DNA of 64,000 nucleotides, from the NCBI GenBank assembly GCA_001598975.1, contig BBXU01000034.1, positions 37,341-101,340 of the forward strand, given 5' to 3'. The notes under the pieces were generated by a model. The model was not told where the DNA came from, searched no databases, and saw only the letters and a program-made list of their open reading frames with translations. This DNA comes from Parachlorella kessleri (Eukaryota; Chlorophyta; Trebouxiophyceae; Chlorellales; Chlorellaceae). This document shows positions 1-10,474 of the stretch, piece after piece (the first letter of the stretch is position 1; each line of letters begins with the position of its first letter). The translations under genes were made by a program, and so were the position numbers.

Positions 1-1044
1 GCAGCAGCAGCAGCAAGCTGCGCACCTGCAGGGAAGCTCTGCAGGTCTGCCAGCTCACGGAGGAGTTGTCCCGCCCAGCGCATTCCTGGGCTGGTTGAAG
101 CAGGCCAGGCGGGCGCATGCCCGCTGCCAGGCGACGCTGCCCAAGCAGTGGACGGTGGGTTTCGAGCGCCGGCAGCAGGCGCCGCTGGTCTGGAAGTCCT
201 GGCTGCAGGGGCTGCAGCGGGAGGGCGACAGGTGGCAGCTACCATCTACAGCGCAGGCCAACCAAGTAGATGCGCAGACGGTTGTGGGGCTGGGAAGAAT
301 GTTGGCGGACCCCTCCGCAAAAAACCGGTGCACCAGCTGCGGGTTGCCGTTGCCGCACCTACGGAAGTGTGGTGGCTGCAAGCAAGCATTTTACTGCAGG
401 TGCGTGGGTGGGTACTAGGCGGTACGCTGTCTGGCCAGCGTCACCCCATGGTGTGTTGTGGTGCAGCGCAGGAATTGATGTCCTACACACAGTGGTTGCA
501 CTTTATGTTGATTCTCTTCTGATCAAGTATGGCCCGCAGGGTGTAGGTAGTCGTGAAGCTTACCCCGCCATGGGATACCATCACGATAAGGGACACCCTT
601 GTCGTGCCATGGGTCACGGGTTCGAACCCGGGAGGTTGTTGATTTTTCGGCCTTCCCGGGAGGGGGAAAGTGGTATCCAGCTTGCTGGGGGAGGGACCCC
701 CGACGTAATGGCAGCAGGCGGGCCGACCCGTCTGCTTCCCGTCGCCATGATAGCTGTCCCCTGCCCTCTGGCAGGGGTATGCAGCCGTGGTGTCGTTAAC
801 CCACGCCGCAGGCACGTCAACCACTGGTTGTCCTCCTTGGGGAAGCCCCACGGGGCTAGGCCCCAAGTAGCCATGGAGTAATATTTCCCCTTTTTTTTAG
901 TCGTGAAGCCCATTTGATGACACCACGGCTATGATTGGTAACAATTGGCAAGAAACACTGGCTGTGCCTTTTTGCAGCCGTGTATGCCAGAAGGACGACT
1001 GGTCAGAGCACAAGGACTTCTGCATTGCTCACAGGGAGCAGTGA
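1..1044 (+). CDS. MYND-finger family, copy 1 (5' truncated by window edge)
   Basis: This is the 3' part of the first copy in the array; exon A lies outside the window. Exon B (1-399) is open from the first base. It carries the family motif PPSAFLGWLKQA, then the first half of a MYND zinc finger (CTSCG...CGGCKQAFYC), and ends at a CAG|GTGCGT donor. Exon C (978-1044) supplies SRVCQKDDWSEHKDFC and a TGA stop. Together these fit the MYND pattern Cx2C-Cx2C-YCx3C-x4-W-x2-H-x3-C. MYND fingers generally mediate protein-protein contacts; the partner here is unknown. The B-C intron is unusually long (578 nt) and contains a SINE-like insertion. The visible part shows no frame break. Confidence 0.8.
560..897 (+). 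mobile_element. SINE-like insertion in an intron of copy 1
   Basis: A 338-bp segment is flanked by a perfect 12-bp direct repeat, TAGTCGTGAAGC, at 548-559 and 898-909. This looks like a target-site duplication. Inside, GGTTCGAACCC at 619-629 matches the polymerase III B-box consensus of tRNA-derived SINEs. The 3' end has a GC-rich imperfect hairpin (about 836-867) and a T-run (890-897). No coding capacity is visible. I could not identify a convincing A box, so the tRNA origin is an inference. Confidence 0.6.
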
Positions 1045-2028
1045 AGCAAAGTTGAGGCAGATTGAAAATGGGCGTCAAGCGGGAGGTGTACTTTATTGCT
1101 CATGATGTTGCTACGCTGATCAGATGCTCAAGGGCGCCCACGAGCCTGTGGTGGTACACAAGCCCATCTGCCCCACAGCTGGTGCTACATCAAAGCTTTA
1201 CCTTCACAAAGGTAGCATGCTACCCACAGGTAGCATGGGTGCTGCAGGGTGAGTCTGCGAAGCTTCGCACCAGGCTGCTCCTTGCTGCCATGCTGTCAAC
1301 CCTGGTGTGTTGAACTTTCTGCTTTATGACACTCGCAGCGGATGTAGCCTAGACAGACGTTGGCCCTCCTATGCAAGTTCAAGCAGCTGAAATGACCTTT
1401 GGCATCTGATGGATGGTTTTGTCCATGAGGCCAGGACGATTATGTTTGCGCTGTTGTCTGCTGTGAACCCAGGTGCGTCAGTAGTGTGATGATCTGCAGT
1501 TTAGGCAAAGTGCATAGCACAAAGGATGCTTTGCTTCTGCATGCATGTCGTCTATTGCACACATCGTATACCTATGCGGCCTGTTGGGCATGATTGGCTA
1601 GTATGCAGGACGGTCATGTCAACCCAAGACAGCTGTCACTCTCGTGTGGACGAGGCAAGTAAGGCGCCAGGCCACTATGACCTGCCAGCTGCATCACCAA
1701 CCTACATACTCCTTGATTCTAATAAAAGACAAGATTTCAGACTATCACATGCCTGGTATATTGAGAGCGAAACGTGTGTCAGTGGCTAGTGCGGCCAACA
1801 AACAGGCAATGAACAAGAGAGAGCCATTCTCAACAGCAAGGAAGTACTGTTAAGCAGGAGCCTGGAATGGTTTTGTGCACCCATTGGATTTTGTGCACCC
1901 ATTGGGCCATTGGAACCTTCCGGGAGCAAGGCGCTCCAAGCCACGTACGGCTTCCAACCCAAAGTACCCATAGCTGATTCCATACACAGACACTGACCTT
2001 CTTCACAAATTCCTGCCGGGTGGCCTGC
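1045..2028. other. Intergenic spacer between copies 1 and 2 (tail to tail)
   Basis: No exon of a recognisable gene was found. The only structure seen is a short direct repeat of TTTGTGCACCCATTGG, two copies at about 1872-1907 separated by a few bases. Both neighbouring genes end here, so this is 3' flank. Confidence 0.5.
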
Positions 2029-3771
2029 TCACTGGCTCCGAGTCGTGTGCACCTTGCAGAAGTCCTTGTGGCTCTGCCAGTGTGCCCGCTGGCACTCACG
2101 GCTGCAAAGCACAGTTGTGTCAGCCTGGTCATAGGGGCTGTCACCTGACAGACACGCCTTTGGCGATATGGTATGGACTGCCAGCTACCCAGCGCGACGG
2201 CCCATAAATTCCGCTGCGGTTGGCACCTTAACACATGACAGGTGCAGCACTGGTCTTTGTGAGCCACAGGAGGCAGTGCGGTGAGTGCCGTGTCTTCCTG
2301 ACAGCCCTCCCTATGAGCCGGAGGACATGCCTCACCTGCAGTACTGCACTTGCTTGCATCTGCCGCACAACCTCAGATCGGCGCACAGGATGCCACAACC
2401 GTTGCGTGGCCCTCACAAGCTGCCCTGCGGAGTTGCCTGCCCTAGGCTGCACCTTGTTCTGCTGAGGTCCCAACAGCTCCCAGGATTCATTATTAGGCTG
2501 CTGCTGCTGCATCCAGGGCTTTAATGCCAGGGCTCTCTGCTGCCAGGACTTGTGCATTGCGGTCCACTGCTTGGGCAGCAGTGCCTGGCAGCGCTCATGG
2601 GCTACCCTCGCCTGCTGTAAGAAGCCCAGGAAGGCGCTGGGAGGAACGCATGACTCATGGATGCTGCGATGATATTTTCTTATGATCGGGATTGAGGCAC
2701 CCCAGGTACAGTAGCTCTTTGAGAGGTCTGCCAGTTCGTAGCCACACAGGGCCACAATGAAGTCGCTGCCCTGCTGCTCGGCCCGCTGCATCAAGTCCTT
2801 GAGCAGGCGGACTGAAATGGGCGTGTGGCTCAGTGGCACAGTGTGGTCAGCAAGCCACTCCGCTGCTCTGATTGCGGCAAAACAGAGGTGTAGGTTGTTG
2901 GGCACCAACTTGGGGAGCATCTCTGCCTCGGCCCTGGAGCAGCGGAGCAAGTCCATTCATGAGCAGACCGGGCAGGGGCGGGTAAATGTAGAGGATTCCC
3001 TTGTTTCTTCATGAGGCTGCATATGCAGTACAATCACATGAGGCAGAGAAGAGTTGGGCAACAAATGAAGGAAGCCTTGCCAACTTTAAAAGTCCACCAT
3101 GACCCACCTGACAGCCGAGTGGATGTCAGCTTGTATGTCCGCGTCAGTTGCCCCTGCCCAGTCCCTAGCCTGCACGCCTGTCAGCCACACCAGGTATGCC
3201 AGCAGCTCTTCATAGCTCAGCAAGCTGCTGGGAAGGTCTGCCTGCAGCTGCTGCAGCTCCTGCCGTAGCCGAGCAGCAAGTACTGGGTGCTGCATCTTCT
3301 CCACTAGGCTGTTCAGAGCCGGCAGCACCCCTGTGAGGTGGGCTTGACTCCTTTCTAGTGTAGGAATCCCAGCTGACACCAGCAGAACTGACCAGATGCT
3401 AAGGTCATCCTCTATAAGTGTCATATATTCTTGCCGAGAGCACCGATCACTTGCACGTTCATGCCGACTCCTGCCACCAAGCGACCCCAGGCAGCAGCAT
3501 AAACTTTTTGCCTGTACCACAGCGGTACTGCTGGGCTGAGATAGTGCGACCTGGTAAATTTGAGCGCCGCCAGGGCCTGCTGCTGGCGGGTGGAATGCTT
3601 GCCCTGCCGCTGCTCATCCACCAGTTCATCAGCCAGCTCCCCCTGCAGCTGACAGCACTCAATGAAGGCTGCTACCTCGGGGCTGCGCTGGCTAGGTGGA
3701 ACAGCGGTGGCAGCCGCCAGGCGCTCTTCTATAAGGTGTCCCACATCTGTGCACAAGTGCTGCAGAGCCAC
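2029..3771 (-). pseudogene. MYND-finger family, copy 2 (frameshifted)
   Basis: Exon A spans 3771-3108, exon B 2933-2336 and exon C 2101-2029, with family-typical splice sites. Compared with copy 5, exon A lacks one base near 3430, just after GALGK. This puts TGA in frame, although the downstream DLSIWSVLLVSAGIP stretch survives in another frame. Exon B lacks two bases just before the finger, near 2395-2405, so CNGC is lost from the frame while CGRCKQVQYC remains one frame away. Exon lengths agree: 664 nt for A (family phase needs +1) and 598 nt for B (needs +2). Exon C is intact (SRECQRAHWQSHKDFC). This is probably a decaying gene, unless the assembly has indel errors. Confidence 0.75.
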
Positions 3772-4615
3772 GGCGCTTTTTTTAGCTCAGCCCGTCAGTT
3801 CAGACCTGAGCCACTTCAAACCAAAGCCAGTGAGTAGCGACTCACGGTTGACTAGTGGATGGTTCCCTAGGCTTGTACCCCGCTGGCTATTCGTCAGCCA
3901 CTCCCTGCCTTTTTTTACCAAGCAGTCCTGAGGGATCACCTGATCACAGAGAGGCGAGGTTGCAACCCATTTGGGAGATCGGGCCGCTTTAACTTGCGTT
4001 ACCAAGGCGGCCGTTGTTGTGTTGAGTACAAGTTGATCAGGCAATATGCGGCATGGCAACTGTAGTAGGAGTCCTGTGCATGATCTCTTCAAAGTTCCCG
4101 CCACTTCTGCATGGGGGCTGGGGATCCGGCTACTTGCGGCTGGCTGGCTTAGCTTGCAGGTTTTGACAGCAAACAGGGCTACCACTGAAGCCCCTGTTTG
4201 TTAACCTTTCGCCCCAAGGCAACGGGACGTAGTGTCGACACTAAACACCCGGCCATCCGAACTGATGGCCAGCGCCGCTAGCCTGCAGGCTAGCCCTTGA
4301 AGCTGCAAGGGTCTTAGGTAATAACTTACAAGCGTTTGACAAAACCCACTTTGGGTTGCCTGAACAGGAACCTGCCCTTGGTTGTGTCTTTCGTGTCTTT
4401 CAAGTCTTTCAGGTCCTTCATGGCAGCATATGTTGCCGAAGCGGCAAAGCAGCCTGAGGCTGGCCTGAGGCTGACCCATGGGTCGTCCAACTTGCTTGCT
4501 TGTTTCCTAACTTGTGCATGGTTGGCGCACTCTTAAGTAAAAAGGCTGCCGTCTAAATTATAGGTGCACCAATACATGTGTGTCTAAGCTGCAGGCCTCG
4601 GAGGCCTAAGTCGGC
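3772..4615. promoter_or_regulatory. Head-to-head intergenic region, copies 2 and 3
   Basis: This 844-bp spacer separates two divergently transcribed copies and must hold both promoters. I see no TATA box or operator that I would defend. Part of it (about 4030-4110) is clearly paralogous to the upstream flank of copy 5 (about 12,783-12,810 and 13,150-13,190). The duplication therefore included 5' flank. Confidence 0.5.
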
Positions 4616-6585
4616 ATGGAGGACCCCATCATCCAGCAGCGCCTGGCGGCTGCCAGTGCCATCCCGCCCAGCCAGCGCAGCCCCGAGGTGGCAGCGTTCA
4701 TAGAGTGCTGCGAGTTGCAGAGTGAGTTGGCAAGAGAGCTGCAACAACAAGGAACGCATACTAGCCGCCAGCAGCAGGGCATGACTGATCTCAAGCTTAC
4801 CAGGTCATGCTTCCTCAGCCCCACAGGCACGCTCTGGTACAGGCCGGCCGTGTACAATTCTGCAGCGCATCAACTGCTAAGTGCAGCAGCAGCAACTCTT
4901 GCGTCGCATGGTGCTCCCGGCGGCAGCATCAGAGCACTGGTTGAGTCTCAGTTCAGCATCAAGACACTCTTGCTCATGGCAGCGGGCGATCCTACTACCA
5001 TAAGGTTTGTAGAACAGGAACCAGCAGCCACTGCTTCTTACCTACTACCGATATACAACCGCATAGTGGACCGCATGCAGCAACCAGCAGTGGCAGCCCA
5101 GCTGCGTCGGGAGTTGCAGCAGCTGCAGGCAGACTCCCCCCGCACCCTGCTCAGCTACGAGGAGCTGCTGGCCTACCTTACTGAGGTAGCATTCAAGCTA
5201 GCGGCCAAGGTGCTTACCGTGAGCGCCATGGTACATGGCAGCACGACCGTGGACCATCGCACTGCCTCGGCTCTGACGTGAGTCCACGCTGGCTGGACTG
5301 CAATGATCAAGGGCAGGTGCCATGGTGTTGATGTCAGTGCAACCGCAGCAAGGAGCCAACATTCCTTTCAGGCGGCGGCATTGCGTCGCCTCCTGGTTAC
5401 TATCGAACGGCTGGCGAGCTACATTGTATATCGTAGTCAAGCGCAGCTGCCTTTCTGCACTCGTCTATACCTATACTGACGTACATAATGGCTTGCACAA
5501 ACCGGAACTAGCGAAGGGAGGTGTAAAGTGACGCGCTGTTACAGGTCCCTATTGTGGCCTATATGCAGGGCTGTGGCCAATTCAGCAAGCATACTTCCTC
5601 AACTGGTGCCTGGGGACCTGCACTGGGACTTCACAGCGACCTCAGCAGCTCAGCTTCATCTTTCGCTGAACAACAGCGCACCACAGGAACTCCAAAGCCT
5701 GGCTCCAATTGTCAGCCGCATGACCCAGCTGCTTGAGCGAGCCCAGCAGCAGGGCAGGGACTATGTTGTGGCCGGTTGTGGCTACCAGCTTGCAGGTATC
5801 TCATACCCTTATGGCAAACATTTTGCACGCCATGGCCATGTCGCGGAGAGCATGCATCCTCCCAGCGCCTTCCTGGGATGGCTGCAGCAGGAGGGGCAGG
5901 CGCATGCCCGCTGTCGGGCAGTGCTGCCTAAGCAGTGGATGGGATTGCTCAAGGGCATGCAGGCATCAGCATTGGCGCAGAAGCCCACGCTGGAGCGGCA
6001 GCGTGAGCAGGGCGACCGCTGGCAAGAAAGAACTTTCATCGAGGCCAGTGAAGCAGCTGCGGGACTTCTCAAGGTCGCTGCTAAATTGGTTGCACCGCCC
6101 GCTCTGGACAGGCAGTGCATCAACTGCCATATGATCCCGCCATGTGTTCTGCTCTGCGCTGGATGCAGGCAGGTACCTGGCACCGGTGCGCTACTGCAGG
6201 TGAGGCCGCGTGTGACTGCAAGCCACACTCTCCTGTTGGTGGCAGGCAATGCGCACAGGCTAGAGGCAGGGGAGACAGCACTGACAGTGCCAAATGCCAG
6301 TTCTGCTCTGGGATTTTGAATCGTTCATTCTGACCCGCAAGAGGATGTTGGCCGCTTTTCACCCTATGGAGCTAGCAGTTGCTTGGCACCTAGGAAAAAA
6401 AACTGGGGCCGAATAAGAAGTCTGAGTGCTAGTTCATGCACTTTGCACCACCCATACAAGTTGAGTTCCTGCTGCATACTAAGCTTTACTCCTTTTTGTG
6501 CAGCCGGGAGTGCCAGAGGGCTCACTGGCCACAGCACAAGGCGTACTGCAAGGAGCAGCAGAGGACAAGGAAGCCTGATGAGTGA
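4616..6585 (+). CDS. MYND-finger family, copy 3 (13-nt insertion in the finger)
   Basis: Exon A (4616-5277) starts MEDPIIQQRLAAASAIPPSQ, contains SPEVAAFIECC, and ends at AC|GTGAGT. Exon B (5569-6199) contains LPQLVPGDLHW, CGYQLAG, PPSAFLGWLQQ and CINC...CAGCRQ. A 13-nt insertion after the CRQ codons (about 6172-6184) then shifts the frame, so the expected ARYC becomes GALLQ. Exon B is 631 nt, one more than the phase requires. The insertion also creates CAG|GTACCT, a possible alternative donor, but using it would drop the YC half of the finger. Exon C (6504-6585) is intact (SRECQRAHWPQHKAYC) with a longer basic tail. Either way, a normal MYND finger cannot be encoded. Confidence 0.7.
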
Positions 6586-7643
6586 ATCGGCACCATTTGC
6601 GAGTGCAAATATGTAGTCCGCCCTAAATATGTCAAGGGCAAACAGAGCTGTTGAATTGCTAGCTAGATGATTGTACACTACAGAATCACCTATGGTGCAG
6701 GGGCCAGTTTACTCCTCCTGACTCAAACAGCTCAAACTGCGGTGCTTTGCTGGTTCCCTCCCTGTACGTCCGGGGGTTGCCTTCCGTACTTCCTGGCAAG
6801 TGCTGCCTATCAGTTCAGTAAGGTGCACATACTGCAATACGCCCTGCACCGTTGAAGGCATGCGATTGCTACCATCAACCCCAGGTAGGCAAGAAGGCAG
6901 GAAAATGTAGAAAAATACAATTGAACTCCAGCAGCAACCAACATGCATGGCACCATTATTTGACAACGACGTTTCAAAAATAGCTGTGCTAGGCCCCATG
7001 TCACACTTTGCTGATAAGTAACTTGCACACCCAACACCCCACCCTACAGCATGCCTGCCTATGAACAACTTCAACCTTGGTAAGATGTCACGGCCTCCAG
7101 CCTGTGAGCCTGGCAGCTGCAGCCTGCGCCAGTGAGTTACTGTAACAGCAGGAGGGGAGGGCCTTCATACAGGAAGGAAGTGGGGCAACACGGACAGCAA
7201 AAAACATAGAAGAGGAGGAGCTCTCAAACGTACCATTTGTGATGCTGCCACCCACAGCATGGTACCTGTGCACATTGGGACACCACTTCCCGCCTCTTCA
7301 GGCCATGGGTGTGCCTCTCCTATGTGTTCAAGTGCTTCCTTATATTGCCTCCTATTGCAATTCAGCCTAAAGGTAGCTACCTACCCTGAAGTTGTTACTG
7401 CTGGCCATCAGGTAGGGTTCGACCAATAGCCCTTCACTGGCTGCCTCATGGGTCCACCTGTAGCTGGTTGGGTGCACCATGCAGGTAGTACAGCGCCAGA
7501 CCTTGAAACCTGGTTTCACTCTGCCCAAGTCTCGCTGGCTTGCAGGTTCCAACATCAACCAGCAGGAGCTAGCAAAGAGGCCTTCGCCTTCAAGCCTAAA
7601 CCCAGGAGGCGAAGCCTGCTGCACAGTAGGTATCGGAGCCAGC
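6586..7643. other. Spacer between copies 3 and 4
   Basis: No gene was recognised. The last 250 bp or so (from about 7400) resemble the sequence upstream of copy 6, including AGGGTTCGACCA and CATGGGTCCA, so they belong to the duplicated unit and probably include the copy 4 promoter. Confidence 0.45.
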
Positions 7644-9522
7644 ATGGAGGCCAGCTTCCTGGAGAAGCGCTTGGCAGCCGCCACTAAAATCCGGCCCAGG
7701 CAGCGCAGCCCAGAGGTAGCAGCCTTCATAGAGTGCTGCCAGCTGCAGCAGGGACTCACGCAGGAGCTGCAGCGCGGCCTGCACTCGACCCACCAGCAGC
7801 AGGCCCTGGCTGACCTCAAGCTCACCAGGTCGCACATCATCAGCCCGACAGTACCGCTTTGGTACAGAGAACCTCCCTATGCTGCTGCTTGGGAGCGCCT
7901 GAGGACAGCAGCGGCCTTACAAGCTTCAGAACCAATCGTTAACGCTGGCGACCGCATCACGGCACTGACAGATATGAGCTTCACCTTGCCAACCCTGCTT
8001 CTTGTGGCGGCGGGGGCGCCCAGATTTGTCCAGGCACACATCACACGGCTGCTACCTGCGTACAACAACATAGTTGAGCGCATGCAGCTGCCAGCGTTAG
8101 CTGCTCGGCTGCGGCAGGAGCTGGCTCAGCTGCAGGCCGACCTACCCCGCACCCTGCTCAGCTATGAGCAGCTGCTGGCACACTTTCTGTACTTGGCATC
8201 TCAGGAGTGTGCAAACATCAGGGCTAACGGTAGCAAGAGCATGACAGAAGACATTGACAAGGCGCTCAGATGAGTTGACCGAGTTGGCCTTGACCAGAAG
8301 AGACCCATGCATGGATTCAGCTTGGGAGCAAGTTGGGGTACAAAGGGTGACTGCTAGGTGCTTGTATTTGACCGCTGTGGCAGCAAAAGTCAATTGCAGG
8401 TTGTAGTGCCGCAGTACTGATTATCCTGTCAAGCATTCTTGCCCGCATGGGCGCTCAACACTCGCAAATTACCTTCATTCCACTGGTGTCCCAAACGTTG
8501 GGCGCATGCGGAAGATATCAACAAGAAATGAGCAAGAAATGCCTGACCTGCACAAGCGACCTGCTTGGTTGCAGGGCTTCAGCAAAGCTAACTCCCCGGC
8601 TGGTGCCTGAGGATCTACACTTGCAGTTCATTGCCATGGCAGGGGGCTTCGAACAGTGTGAACACTGGAGTCACCACACTGTCCAATACTCACAGCTCCT
8701 TGAGCAGGCTCAGCGGGTCGGCAGTGACTTCACGGTCGCACTTTGCGGCTACCAGCTGGCAGACGTGTCCGTTAAGTTTGGAGTGACGGCTGTCGTAGAG
8801 CAGCAGCTGGGTGGGCAACTGGAGGGAACCTCGGCAGGCTTGCCTGCATCCTTCCCTCCCAGCGCCTTCCTGGGATGGCTACAGCAGGCCGAGCGGGCGC
8901 ACGCACAGTGCAGCGCAGTGCTGCCCCTCCAGTGGACAGCAGGGTTGGAGCGCCGGCAGCAGGCGGCGCTGGCTTGGAAGCCTTGGCTGCAGCGGCAGCA
9001 GCAGGAGGGTGACCGTTGGCAGCTGCCGGGTGCCGAGGAGCTGAGCAGAGCCCAAGCTGAGGCGGCTGCGCAAGCGAGGGAACTCGTGGCGGACCCGGCC
9101 GCACGTATCACCTGCAGCGGCTGCGGGGAGTCGTCACCTCACCTACGCAGCTGCAGTGGCTGCAGGCAGGCGCGCTACTGCAGGTAAGCTGTCCCGCGGA
9201 GCGGCAATGCTCATGCGGCTGTGTGGTGTGAGTTGAGGGGCAAGAGGGGATGCTGTGCATGGCACATCTTGCACCAACAATGTCTTTGATGGGCTACAGG
9301 TGCATCAAGATCGCACTGCCCAGCACAAACATGCATGCCCGTCGACTTGTGAGGGACAGCACGGCTTCCCGGCAAATACCCTGCGTGATGGTGACAGATA
9401 GTGTATTTGGTGATCCAAGCTTAGCAGAATGCTTTTAAAAGTGTGTACTGTGCAGCCGTGAGTGTCAGAGAGCTCACTGGAAGCACCATAAGGACTTCTG
9501 CCGAGCGCAGAGAGGACAGTAG
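7644..9522 (+). CDS. MYND-finger family, copy 4 (mutated exon A donor)
   Basis: Exon A is 7644-8269 (MEASFLEKRLAAATKIRPRQ...), exon B 8575-9183 and exon C 9456-9522. All three are open and in phase, together 434 codons. Exon B has LTPRLVPEDLHLQF, CGYQLADVS, PPSAFLGWLQQAERAHAQC and CSGC...CSGCRQARYC. Exon C gives SRECQRAHWKHHKDFC and ends in TAG, which completes a textbook MYND finger. The problem is the exon A donor. Other copies have CAG|GTGAG, while this one has CAG|ATGAGT, with a TGA stop directly after the exon if it is not spliced. Unless another donor is used, only the N-terminal domain (about 209 residues) would be made. Copy 6 has the same change and is the closest relative by eye. 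Confidence 0.75.
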
Positions 9523-10474
9523 GGAGGAGACGGGGTTGAGGACATTATGGTAGCATGAAGTGTGAACAGATGGGCCTACAGCTGCGAACCGACAGTGCTG
9601 GATGCAAGGTTTGGTGGCGGGAACTGTGAAGGTGGGCAGCCTGCAATTAGCCATGCCCGGTTGGGTAGGCAACGTTAAGGAATGCCGCAAGACCTTGGGT
9701 CCAATGAATTGAGTCGTAAGAAGCACCCTCGTGCTTTATATCTCTGTCATGCTCTGATCACCATGATGTTGCCATTAGATCGCTGGCATAGGCCTGCCCC
9801 TTGGTCCTGCTTTGTTGGCCTAGTTACACGGAGTGCAAGCGGGTGAGAGCTGCAGGCGGCACTGATTAGTGTAGGGTCGACAAATGATTCAAACCACCCC
9901 TTCATTAGCGACAACAACGCATCATGACCCACACATAGGGCCGCATGCTCGTGCTGCCAGCAGCCAGTGGCAAACGAAACTTGCCGCGCGACGCAGTGGC
10001 TCCATGAGTGGCTCCAGGCAGCCATACAGTCCGGCATCGTCCTGGATCAGATGAAGCCTCGTACCCCTGCATCTGCAGCTGGCGCTAACCTCACATGGTA
10101 AGATCTTAAACGCAATGCCAAAGGTAGCACACAACAGCTCTTGTCGAACTGGGGTGACATGGCAGTTCACACCTAGGTGCACATGTAAGTTACAAATATT
10201 ACCCTGCTGCTAGTAGTCTAGTGTAACAGCGAACCGCCACCTGACCATGCTCCCGTGAGTCCCCCGAGTGGGGCAAGAAAAGCCAGGATGTACTATGCCC
10301 ACAAATCACAAGATCCAGATATCACTCTTTATGGCATGCACCACTCTGCCCACAACGAGCCAGCCCCCAGTGTATGGGGGGCAGGCTGCCACCAGGCTAT
10401 CATGGCCTGCAGGCTCCACTGCATAACAGCCCAACGTACAACCTGCACATCACCGATGCCACGTAGAAAGAGTA
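9523..10474. other. Tail-to-tail spacer between copies 4 and 5
   Basis: No gene or repeat was recognised in about 950 bp. Its length is close to the equivalent spacers between copies 1/2 (984 bp) and 7/8 (1095 bp), which supports the module model. Confidence 0.45.

Noticed and set aside
6709..7074. Minus-strand ORF as a gene between copies 3 and 4
   Set aside because: No family motif, splice support or recognised domain; overlapping frames are equally open.
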